From Lentimicrobium sp. (GTDB lineage: Bacteria; Bacteroidota; Bacteroidia; Bacteroidales; Lentimicrobiaceae): a DNA stretch of 9,446 nucleotides. The notes under the pieces were generated by a model. That model did no database searches and was not told where the DNA came from. It was given only the letters and a program-made list of their open reading frames with translations. The translations under genes and the position numbers were made by a program. The DNA lies in NCBI GenBank assembly GCA_013336205.1, contig JAAXUD010000071.1:1-9446 (forward strand), written 5' to 3'. Below, one piece after another: positions 1-6,253 of this stretch; position 1 is the stretch's first letter; each line of letters begins with the position of its first letter.

Positions 1-1
1 A

Positions 2-475
2 GCCGGAGCAGAACCCGCGGCTGCTGAAACATTCTATATGGAAGTCAGTGATTTTGGCCGTGAAATTTCCATGCTGGCCATTATTATTGACAATACGATG
101 AAGAAATTGACTACGATTAAGAAATCAATGGTTCAGGTTCCGGGAATGCCTGGCGAGCTCGATTCCCGCTTATCTCAACTCAACATTGAACTGCTTGGAA
201 TAACCGAGAAATTGAATGGAAATGTTACCAAAGCTGAAATCGGTGAAAAAAATAATCCAACAATAAACGAATATTACTATAAAGCCATGTCGGGTATGAG
301 GTATTCAACTTATGGGCCGACTGAGACTCACAGGCAATGCCTGCAAATTGCAAAAGAAGAATATGCTGCATTAAAGCAACAATTGGATCAGCTGCTTGGC
401 ACAAGAATTCCTGATTTTGAAAAGGATTACCTCGAAGCAGGCGGCCCCTGGATAGAAGGAATGAGGGTGCCTTAA
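2..475 (+). CDS. C-terminal part of a BNR/VPS10-like beta-propeller (glycosyl hydrolase-like) protein, 5' end outside window
   Basis: The frame is open from base 2, so the gene enters from the left edge; the ATG at 38 is internal, not a start. About 157 residues are visible, ending in TAA at 473-475. The visible part has no propeller blades. It is mostly helical and polar and ends with a stretch (GPTETHRQCLQIAKEEY, then EAGGPW near the end) that resembles the helical C-terminal tail of the large secreted or periplasmic proteins annotated as WD40/YVTN/BNR-like or VPS10/sortilin-like glycosyl hydrolases in Bacteroidota. Those proteins are usually about 900-1100 residues long, so most of this one lies outside the window. 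Its substrate cannot be told from this fragment. The family call is from recalled similarity of the tail only; that this is the end of a real gene is much surer, because a strong terminator follows 46 bases later. Confidence 0.62.
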   Translation, partial: AGAEPAAAETFYMEVSDFGREISMLAIIIDNTMKKLTTIKKSMVQVPGMPGELDSRLSQLNIELLGITEKLNGNVTKAEIGEKNNPTINEYYYKAMSGMRYSTYGPTETHRQCLQIAKEEYAALKQQLDQLLGTRIPDFEKDYLEAGGPWIEGMRVP

Positions 476-491
476 AGGGGTAATTGCTTTG

Positions 492-507
492 ATCAGATTG
501 GTCTGAT
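492..507. repeat. Small inverted repeat (6-bp stem, 4-base loop)
   Basis: ATCAGA and TCTGAT flank a TTGG loop directly after the end of the plus-strand CDS. There is no U-tract. It may only be an accessory stem upstream of the main terminator. Confidence 0.35.
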
Positions 508-520
508 GCGGATGCAGTTG

Positions 521-553
521 AAAAGAGAAGTAAGCTACCTTACTTCTCTTTTT
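521..553. terminator. Strong intrinsic terminator, probably bidirectional
   Basis: The arms at 521-534 and 539-552 are perfectly complementary over 14 bp, with a CTAC loop at 535-538. The left arm begins AAAAGAGAAG and the right arm ends CTCTTTT, giving a U-run at the 3' side on both strands. It lies 46 bases after the stop of the plus-strand CDS and 37 bases past the last codon of the minus-strand lactonase remnant. It is therefore placed to end convergent transcription from both sides. Confidence 0.85.
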
Positions 554-589
554 ACAAATAGTCTGGTGACAGGTGGATCTCCGATCCAT

Positions 590-1147
590 TCAACAACCCA
601 TCAAGGTTGAATTGAGGTTGGAATTTCTATTTTGTGACTTAACCTTCATTTTTAAAGTGTACACAGAAGAGCGCGCCGTGATAAAGAGAATATTTCGTTT
701 CTTGCCACCAAAGCATACATTCGACTGGTTTTCAGGTACTTCTATTTCTGCAGTTAACTCCCCTTAGGGTGAATAAACCCAGGCTTTTCCGGAAGTGAGG
801 TACACATTGCCTTTATGGTCGATGGTCATTCCATCAGAGCCCTTAGGCGCGAAAAAGGTTTTACCGGCCAGTGTGCCATCATTCCGGATACTGTATTTCC
901 AGATCTTATTATCCTCAATGTCGGCCACATAAAGTGTTTTCCCATCGGGCGTGCCTATTAGTTCATTGGGTTGAACATAATCATTGATTACACGCTTTAT
1001 TTCCCCGGTAGTTGCCAGGTAATATACCCCGCGTGTTTCCTGTTCCTGGCTTCATACTTTATCCCACCAGTTTCGGTGGCAATAGGGGTCGGTAAAGTAT
1101 ATTCCGCCATTGGGTGCAATCCGCAAATCGTATGCACATTCACATTA
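590..1147 (-). pseudogene. Degraded SMP-30/gluconolactonase/LRE family gene (N-terminal half missing, two in-frame stops)
   Basis: One minus-strand frame reads as a six-bladed-propeller lactonase from about 1138 down to a TGA at 590-592. Family landmarks appear in order: APNGGIYFTDPY, VYYL, QPNELIGTPDGKTLYVADI, GSDGMTIDHKGNVYLTS, then VPENQSNVCFGG and LFITARSSVYTLKMKV. The frame is broken by TGA at 1052-1054 and TAA at 764-766, with clear homology on both sides of each and no frame change. The family is about 300 residues and usually exported; here only about 180 codons remain. The N-terminal blades, with the first metal-binding glutamate, are absent. The Asn of QPN and the Asp of SDG, equivalent to SMP-30 metal ligands, survive, but the Asn expected before DL (usually PNDL) is Tyr. 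Intact members hydrolyse sugar or aldonic lactones. The frame is otherwise well kept, suggesting recent inactivation. Sequencing error could explain one stop but not the lost N-terminus. Confidence 0.85.
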
Positions 1148-1261
1148 ACAGCAGTGCTGCTGATAGTAATGATATGAAAATTGCTATTAATACCTTACTC
1201 CATAGCTGCTGGAATAAGCCAGGGGTTTTCTATATGTCTTTCAGGAAATATCCGGCCTTCT

Positions 1262-3439
1262 TTATTTTCGTTTGAATAAATTTGCAATTGTCTTGCCCAG
1301 ATCATCAAGTTTTTCAATTGATTCCAGTACAGAAGGATTTTTCAGATCCATATTTGAGGAGTCGGTTACACCAGCCTGTATCGGGTATACTAAAATGAAA
1401 TTAGTTGCCTGGAAATATTTATTTAAGTAGGCCGGAATTTTGATCATATTGTTGTGATAGGAAGGTCTGTCTTTTCTGCTAAGCACCAATATTAAATTGT
1501 CGTTTGCTTTAACATCTCTTGAAATTATCAGAAAGTCATTCCAATCGTCAAACTCAGTAAATTCTGACTCTATCGGATGCTTTGTGTTTATGTCTTTTAT
1601 ACAATCCAAAGTTTGCTTGCTTGAATAGAAAACAAGTTTAGCTCCGGTATTTCTTGCAATGTTCCAAACCTTAACTAACCAAAACGGAAATCCGATTTCC
1701 TTTTCGGCCCGATCGGGAACAAAAACCAGGTGTCTTTTTATTGTTGACAGAGGCTGAGAAGGCTTATATATTAAAGTTGTTGTGTTACACTTAGTCAGAA
1801 TGCCTTCGGTTAAATTACCTAAAAAATTGTCTGATATTCCTTTCTTATGGTGAAGTCCAAGTATCAGGTCAGTTATTTTATGTTCCATCACTACGCTCGT
1901 AATTCCATTTACAGTATTCAGGTCGTATCTCAGGAGTTTGTGTAAACGGGTGTCAACCGCAGAAGCGGTGATAACTGCTTTTTCAAGAATATTCCTTGCT
2001 GCTTTATCCTCATTTATGTCTGAATTCTGATGATCTATTACAGTGAGTGCAAAAAGGCCGCTTTTATTATTTCTTGATTTGACTGTGAGGGATAGATTTA
2101 TTAGTTCTTCTGCTGTTTCAAAGTTGTTAATAGGGACCAATATATTCTCCTGGTTTTCTTCATCCGGGTCGCCGGTATCTGAAACCTCTGATAATGCTAT
2201 ATTTTGAGCGCCTTTTTGAGTAATAAAGGACGCAATGGTGCAAGTAACCAATATCATTAAAATTGTACCATTCAATACACTTTCATTTAATAATCTGACA
2301 GGTTCTATTACCTTTCCGACCAATGCAGCGCTTTCTATAGCTCCTTTGTTTAAGATAATGTTGTAACCAACCAGGACAGCAGCAAGTGTAGCGGCTGCCT
2401 GTGAATTACTTAAACCAAATATCAATCTTCGTTCATCCGCTGAAAATCTGAAAGTTTTTTGAGCAAGCCAGGCTGCTGCATATTTAGCTACGGTTGCTAT
2501 TACTATCATCGCAGCAGCAACTTTCAGGGTTTCAATCCCTTTAAAGAATACTCTGTAATCGATAAGCATACCAACGCCTATTAAGAAGAACGGAATGAAC
2601 AATGCGTTGCCGACAAATTCAACTCTGTTCATAAGTGGCGAAGTGTGCGGGATTAAACGGTTGAGTGCCAGCCCTGCAAGAAAAGCCCCGATAATGGCTT
2701 CGATACCTGCTGCTTCAGCTAAAAATGCGCCAAGAAAAACCATGGCCAATACAAAAATGTATTGAGAGATATTGTCATCAAAGCGCTTAAAAAACCATCT
2801 GCCAATTATTGGAAACAGAAGTAACACAACAAGTCCGAAGACTATTACTGAAACTGAAATTCTTAACCAGAAAGCACTGTTTGCTTCACCTTCAGCCATG
2901 CCTGCAATTGCGGCCAAAACCAAAAGGGCAAGTGTGTCTGTAATCATTGTCCCCCCGACAGTAATGTTTACAGCCCGGTTTTTTGTTACCCCAAATTTGC
3001 TGACAATCGGGTAGGTAATCAATGTGTGGGAAGCAAACATACTGGCAAGTAAAACGGAAGTCATCAACGAAAAATTGAGAACATACAAGCCCGCAAATGT
3101 TCCCATTGTCATCGGAATGATGAAAGTGTAAAGTCCGAATACTATACTTTTTTTACTGTTTTTTTTGAAGTCGGCAAGGTCAATTTCGAGGCCTGCCAAA
3201 AACATTATATAGAGAAGTCCAACGGTACCAAAGAGAATTATACTGCTGTCACGAAGCATTAAATTGAACCCATTCGGACCAATGATAGCCCCTGCCATAA
3301 TCAGCCCGATTAAGTGGGGAATTTTTAGTTTATTGAGGATAATTGGTGCGAAAAGAATGATAAACAGTATTAAAGCAAAAAGTAATACCGGGTTTTTTAA
3401 AGGAAAAGTCAGTTGAACTAAACTTAGCAGAATCATCAT
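1262..3439 (-). CDS. CPA2-type cation:proton antiporter with C-terminal universal-stress-like tandem region
   Basis: This 725-residue inner-membrane protein probably exchanges Na+ or K+ for protons. Residues 1 to about 408 form the Na_H_Exchanger domain with some 12-13 hydrophobic helices. It contains GPNGFNL (54-60), GLEIDL (83-88), a helix with MITDTLALL (165-173), and EAIIGAFLAGLALNR (247-261). The TD pair at 167-168 sits where this superfamily carries ND, DD or QD; D168 (codon 2936-2938) is the expected ion/proton-binding Asp. After an acidic linker (418-431), residues 432-560 resemble a universal stress protein domain: ENILVPI opening, glycines in GLHHKKG and FLGNLTEG, TTTLIYK closing. 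Residues 567-687 look like a second, more degenerate copy. There is no RCK/TrkA-N domain, so it is not a standard KefB/KefC. The start is the first of two adjacent ATGs behind an AT-rich leader. The ion cannot be told from the sequence; the family call is firm. Confidence 0.92.
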   Translation of the reverse strand: MMILLSLVQLTFPLKNPVLLFALILFIILFAPIILNKLKIPHLIGLIMAGAIIGPNGFNLMLRDSSIILFGTVGLLYIMFLAGLEIDLADFKKNSKKSIVFGLYTFIIPMTMGTFAGLYVLNFSLMTSVLLASMFASHTLITYPIVSKFGVTKNRAVNITVGGTMITDTLALLVLAAIAGMAEGEANSAFWLRISVSVIVFGLVVLLLFPIIGRWFFKRFDDNISQYIFVLAMVFLGAFLAEAAGIEAIIGAFLAGLALNRLIPHTSPLMNRVEFVGNALFIPFFLIGVGMLIDYRVFFKGIETLKVAAAMIVIATVAKYAAAWLAQKTFRFSADERRLIFGLSNSQAAATLAAVLVGYNIILNKGAIESAALVGKVIEPVRLLNESVLNGTILMILVTCTIASFITQKGAQNIALSEVSDTGDPDEENQENILVPINNFETAEELINLSLTVKSRNNKSGLFALTVIDHQNSDINEDKAARNILEKAVITASAVDTRLHKLLRYDLNTVNGITSVVMEHKITDLILGLHHKKGISDNFLGNLTEGILTKCNTTTLIYKPSQPLSTIKRHLVFVPDRAEKEIGFPFWLVKVWNIARNTGAKLVFYSSKQTLDCIKDINTKHPIESEFTEFDDWNDFLIISRDVKANDNLILVLSRKDRPSYHNNMIKIPAYLNKYFQATNFILVYPIQAGVTDSSNMDLKNPSVLESIEKLDDLGKTIANLFKRK

Positions 3440-3572
3440 CTGAGATTTAAGTTATTTCTGTTATTGCAACTAATGTTTTATTCCTAAGCCTTTTTCAGAA
3501 TAAGAATATACATTGGAATTCTCGTAAATGTTTTGTTCTCCACTGTTAGCTTTGGCAAAATACCGGGAGTTT

Positions 3573-3584
3573 GCATAATTATGC
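3573..3584. repeat. Perfect 12-bp palindrome upstream of the antiporter gene
   Basis: GCATAATTATGC is fully self-complementary and lies 134 bases upstream of the antiporter start codon. It could be an operator for a dimeric regulator, but AT-rich palindromes of this size also occur by chance. Confidence 0.35.
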
Positions 3585-3874
3585 TGCTCTGATAACCTTA
3601 TGCACACTATGTAAAAAATAAAAATACAGTTTTTTTTAATTGTATCGGCCGGTTAAATTAATTGAACCCGTGAAATAGGTCCTCTCTTGACTGGATAACG
3701 CAGGAATTTTAAAGCAAATACAAACTACCAGGTATTAAGGATATGGGAGTGAAAAAGTTCAATTTGTAAAGCTGATTCCGGTTGTTTTCCTGATAATGTG
3801 TTCGTGATATACAATGGTTTATGCGTAAGTCCTTCCTTTTATCAATTTGCCGGTAATTTTAAGAATCACGCGAT

Positions 3875-3933
3875 GACCCCGCCACCGTGGGGCAAGCTGC
3901 AAAGACCCCGCAATAGTGTGCGGGGCAGGCAGC
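3875..3933. repeat. Two adjacent GC-rich hairpins sharing a left arm (REP-like)
   Basis: Unit 1 (3875-3900) and unit 2 (3904-3933) both start GACCCCGC. In unit 1, CCCCGC (3877-3882) pairs with GTGGGG (3887-3892) around a CACC loop, with one G-U pair. In unit 2, CCCCGC (3906-3911) pairs with GCGGGG (3920-3925) around an 8-base loop. The tails are similar too: GGGGCAAGCTGC against GGGGCAGGCAGC. Both loop and stem differ between units, so this is a diverged tandem duplication of a palindromic element, much richer in GC than the AT-rich flanks. No U-tract follows, so it is not a standard terminator. Confidence 0.6.
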
Positions 3934-4130
3934 AATGTATTAATTACGAATGATTTATAATCTCAAAACGAATTTACACAATGCATTGAAAATCAGTGAT
4001 TTAAAAATTTTTACGGGGTGTTGTTATAAAAGAACCGGGAAATAAAGAATGCCTCAGATTCAGAAAGTAATATGAACTGAATACCAATCAGCCGGTTGCA
4101 AGGCTGGTGAAATGCCAGGTGAAAAATGAA

Positions 4131-4186
4131 GCAATCAGGAAAATCAAAGTTCTTTCATCTTATTGGATTTCTTCCTTCCTGATCGC
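4131..4186 (-). terminator. Long imperfect hairpin downstream of the kinase gene, possible terminator
   Basis: GCAATCAGGAA (4131-4141) pairs with TTCCTGATCGC (4176-4186) with one mismatch. AATC/GATT segments continue the stem inward after a bulge. On the minus strand the second arm is followed by TTCATTTTT, a weak U-tract. It lies about 50 bases past the kinase stop, so it could end that transcript. The large loop makes this tentative. Confidence 0.4.
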
Positions 4187-4237
4187 ATGGGACACCCGGT
4201 TTTTTTTCTGAAGTTTATTAAGCGGGTGTTTCCTCTT

Positions 4238-6070
4238 TTATTGAAAATGCTTTTGAATTAATACGAGTAATTCGGTTATGTTAATCGGTTTTTTAATATA
4301 ATCGTTGCATCCGGCTTCAATTGCCTTTTCCCGGTCACCCGGCAATCCGAAAGCAGTTTGTGCAATAATGACAATTTCTTTATTGAATTGCCTGATTTGT
4401 TTTGTTGCTTCGTAGCCGTTCAATCCGGGCATTTGAATATCCATGAGGATTAAGTCAAGATCAGGATTATTGTGGCAAACTTCAACAGCCTCAGTACCGG
4501 TCCTAACTTTTGCAACTTCTTTGCTTATCTCTTTCACTATTATTGAAATCAGCATTTCAGATACTTCATCGTCCTCGGCGATCAGTATTTTCAGTCCGGG
4601 TAATTCAGGCGCAATATAATTCTCCGCTATATCAGAAAGCAAATCCTTCTGAATCGCTTTTTTAACCTGCACGGCCTTGTATGGCAGCGTAAAGTAAAAA
4701 GTAGAGCCTGTTTCCCCGGGGTCAGCTTCGGGATCACTTTCAACCCATATTCTCCCGTTCAGCATTTCAACATATGCTTTTGAGATTGACAAACCTAATC
4801 CTGCGCCCTGCCGGGCCATTTTATCTTCAATATCAGCCTGTACAAATCTTTCAAAAATTGCTTCCTGTCTCTCTTTTTGAATTCCTATTCCAGTGTCTTT
4901 TACAAAGAATTCAAGGAAATCGTCCTTTTTTGTATAACCAAATTCTATAGTACCATAGTGACTGTATTTTATTGCATTTTTTACGAGATTGATTAAAATG
5001 GCATAAGTCTTTTCTTGATCAGTAAAAATAATGGATTCTTCTGACGGCAAGTGATTTCTAAAGGAGAGTATCATTCCCTTGTCTTCCACTTCTGGTTTGA
5101 AGAAGGTATAAATGTATTCGATTAACTCGTTGATATTTGATTCTTTGATGTTAAGATTCATCAGACCAGCCTCTATTTTTGATATGTCGACTATATCGTT
5201 GATGATGTTGAGCATGCGGGCGCCGCTTTTTTCAATAACATGAATATAAGCTTGTTGCTGATCGCCGGTTAGTTCAGGATTTTTAAGCAATTCAGAAAAG
5301 CCTAAAATGCCATTCATCGGTGTGCGTATTTCATGACTCATATTTGCGAGAAAGGCTGATTTCAGGCGGTCACTTTCTTCGGCTTTTTCTTTGGCTTTTT
5401 TCAATTCATTGGTGCGCTCTTCTATCGTTTTTTCGAGGTTTTTGTTAATGTATTCAACCAGTGATTTTTCGTTGTCAAGTTCCTGGTTCAGAAAAAAGTT
5501 CCGACGCGCATAATATTCAATGTTATAAGCGGCAAACATGCCTATTATATTCGCACTGATAAAAAAGAAATTCGTATTGATAATCATTATGTTGGGGGAA
5601 TGCGCATAAAATATTACGCCCAGATTGTAAATCAGCAATGTAATCCAACCTGCCAGTGAAGCTAAGAAAAAGCGGAGTTTAATAAAAAAATAGGCTGCCG
5701 AAAAGATCAGCATCATCCCGGCATAATAAACATAGTTTTCAGGCACAAGCATAATCATAATGCTAATGCCGGTTCCTCCTGCTATAGTGCTGATGAACAA
5801 CAAGCCCTGCCAGATCTTTTGAAATATACCGGTAAAGGATAAGAGGAATACTACCGATAGTAAAGGAATAACAAAAAAGTATCGTATTATATGGAAAACT
5901 TTGGCATACTCCGGAAACATAATTGAATCGAGGTATCCAAATATGCCATAAAGGAATGCCACTAAAACAAACGAAATTCTAAACTGAACCAGGGAGTCAG
6001 AAAAGTATTTCTCCATGAACAGATTTTCTTCCTTTTCAGGAAAGGCCAGCGTTATTTTATTGTAGATCAT
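4238..6070 (-). CDS. Membrane-bound hybrid sensor histidine kinase (6TM - HisKA - HATPase_c - receiver)
   Basis: This 610-residue hybrid two-component kinase has about six membrane helices between residues 31 and 182, joined by short loops. There is no periplasmic sensor domain, so the stimulus is probably sensed in or at the membrane. A charged coiled coil (about 195-235) links to HisKA with the phospho-acceptor His246 in MSHEIRTPMNG (codon 5333-5335). The HATPase domain shows the N box NLVKNAIKYS (361-370), G1 DTGIGI (392-397), F box FERF (406-409) and G2 GAGLGLSIS (422-430). A receiver occupies 493-610: acidic pair D500/D501, phospho-acceptor Asp544 in LMDIQMPG (codon 4439-4441), T572 and K594-P595. 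All catalytic residues are present, so it should be active. There is no DNA-binding output domain or adjacent response regulator, so the phosphate must pass to an unlinked HPt protein or regulator. Met19 is an alternative start that would still leave all helices intact. Confidence 0.93.
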   Translation of the reverse strand: MIYNKITLAFPEKEENLFMEKYFSDSLVQFRISFVLVAFLYGIFGYLDSIMFPEYAKVFHIIRYFFVIPLLSVVFLLSFTGIFQKIWQGLLFISTIAGGTGISIMIMLVPENYVYYAGMMLIFSAAYFFIKLRFFLASLAGWITLLIYNLGVIFYAHSPNIMIINTNFFFISANIIGMFAAYNIEYYARRNFFLNQELDNEKSLVEYINKNLEKTIEERTNELKKAKEKAEESDRLKSAFLANMSHEIRTPMNGILGFSELLKNPELTGDQQQAYIHVIEKSGARMLNIINDIVDISKIEAGLMNLNIKESNINELIEYIYTFFKPEVEDKGMILSFRNHLPSEESIIFTDQEKTYAILINLVKNAIKYSHYGTIEFGYTKKDDFLEFFVKDTGIGIQKERQEAIFERFVQADIEDKMARQGAGLGLSISKAYVEMLNGRIWVESDPEADPGETGSTFYFTLPYKAVQVKKAIQKDLLSDIAENYIAPELPGLKILIAEDDEVSEMLISIIVKEISKEVAKVRTGTEAVEVCHNNPDLDLILMDIQMPGLNGYEATKQIRQFNKEIVIIAQTAFGLPGDREKAIEAGCNDYIKKPINITELLVLIQKHFQ

Positions 6071-6176
6071 TATTCAGCTTATCATCATTTGTAGGTGTAG
6101 TCAAAGGGTTGTCTGATCTGGCAGTTGGCATTGGTTATAATATTCTTGCACGCCATTAAAAAATTAAATGTACAAC

Positions 6177-6204
6177 TTTATTTCAGAACGTTTATTTCAG
6201 AACG
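6177..6204. repeat. Perfect 14-bp tandem duplication upstream of the kinase gene
   Basis: TTTATTTCAGAACG occurs twice with no spacer and no mismatch (6177-6190 and 6191-6204). It lies 107-134 bases upstream of the kinase start codon, between that gene and the end of the TrhA gene. It may be a pair of regulator-binding sites or a simple slippage duplication. Confidence 0.7.
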
Positions 6205-6215
6205 AATAATTTGGC

Positions 6216-6227
6216 GTGATTAATCAC
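6216..6227. repeat. Perfect 12-bp palindrome (possible operator)
   Basis: GTGATTAATCAC is a perfect palindrome beginning 12 bases beyond the 14-bp tandem repeat and 27 bases past the TrhA stop codon. The TGATTAATCA-type core could suit a dimeric regulator of the downstream kinase gene. The arms are too short, and no U-tract follows, for a terminator. Confidence 0.4.
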
Positions 6228-6253
6228 CGGAAGATACGAACCCTGTTGTATGC

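Larger units (their letters stand above)
3440..4237. other. 798-base intergenic gap without a recognisable gene
   Basis: No frame on either strand gives a protein-like sequence; the longest readings are short and of unusual composition. The gap holds the upstream region of the antiporter, a 12-bp palindrome at 3573-3584, a pair of GC-rich hairpins at 3875-3933 and a long imperfect hairpin at 4131-4186 downstream of the kinase gene. A 7-bp inverted repeat (ACACCCG 4192-4198, CGGGTGT 4223-4229) lies directly past the kinase stop. I saw no tRNA, riboswitch core or exact TAnnTTTG promoter for the antiporter. The size and repeats suggest old decay or insertion, but no gene remnant could be named. 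Confidence 0.6.

Noticed and set aside
371..589. 72-codon minus-strand ORF
   Set aside because: It overlaps the real plus-strand CDS end and runs through the terminator hairpin.
573..767. 64-codon plus-strand ORF
   Set aside because: It is antisense to the C-terminal part of the lactonase remnant, whose minus-strand frame shows clear family motifs; the plus-strand reading resembles nothing.
1052..1054. TGA in the lactonase frame as selenocysteine or recoded tryptophan
   Set aside because: A second stop, TAA at 764-766, also breaks the frame, the N-terminal half is missing, and TGA acts as a normal stop in glgP.
971..1177. 68-codon plus-strand ORF with a hydrophobic C-terminus
   Set aside because: It overlaps the lactonase remnant on the other strand (GGIYFTDP region); the hydrophobicity comes from the complementary codons.
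3873..3953. Small plus-strand ORF across the GC-rich hairpins (26 codons starting MTPPPWGKL)
   Set aside because: The codons simply follow the palindromes, there is no ribosome-binding context and no protein-like pattern.
4085..4125. Possible riboswitch-like stems (CAGCC/GGCTG and CTGG/CCAG)
   Set aside because: Short stems only; no conserved core of any riboswitch class known to me is present, and the nearest plus-strand gene does not exist.
4192..4229. 7-bp inverted repeat as a terminator
   Set aside because: The loop is 24 bases and no U-tract follows on the minus strand; noted within the gap description instead.
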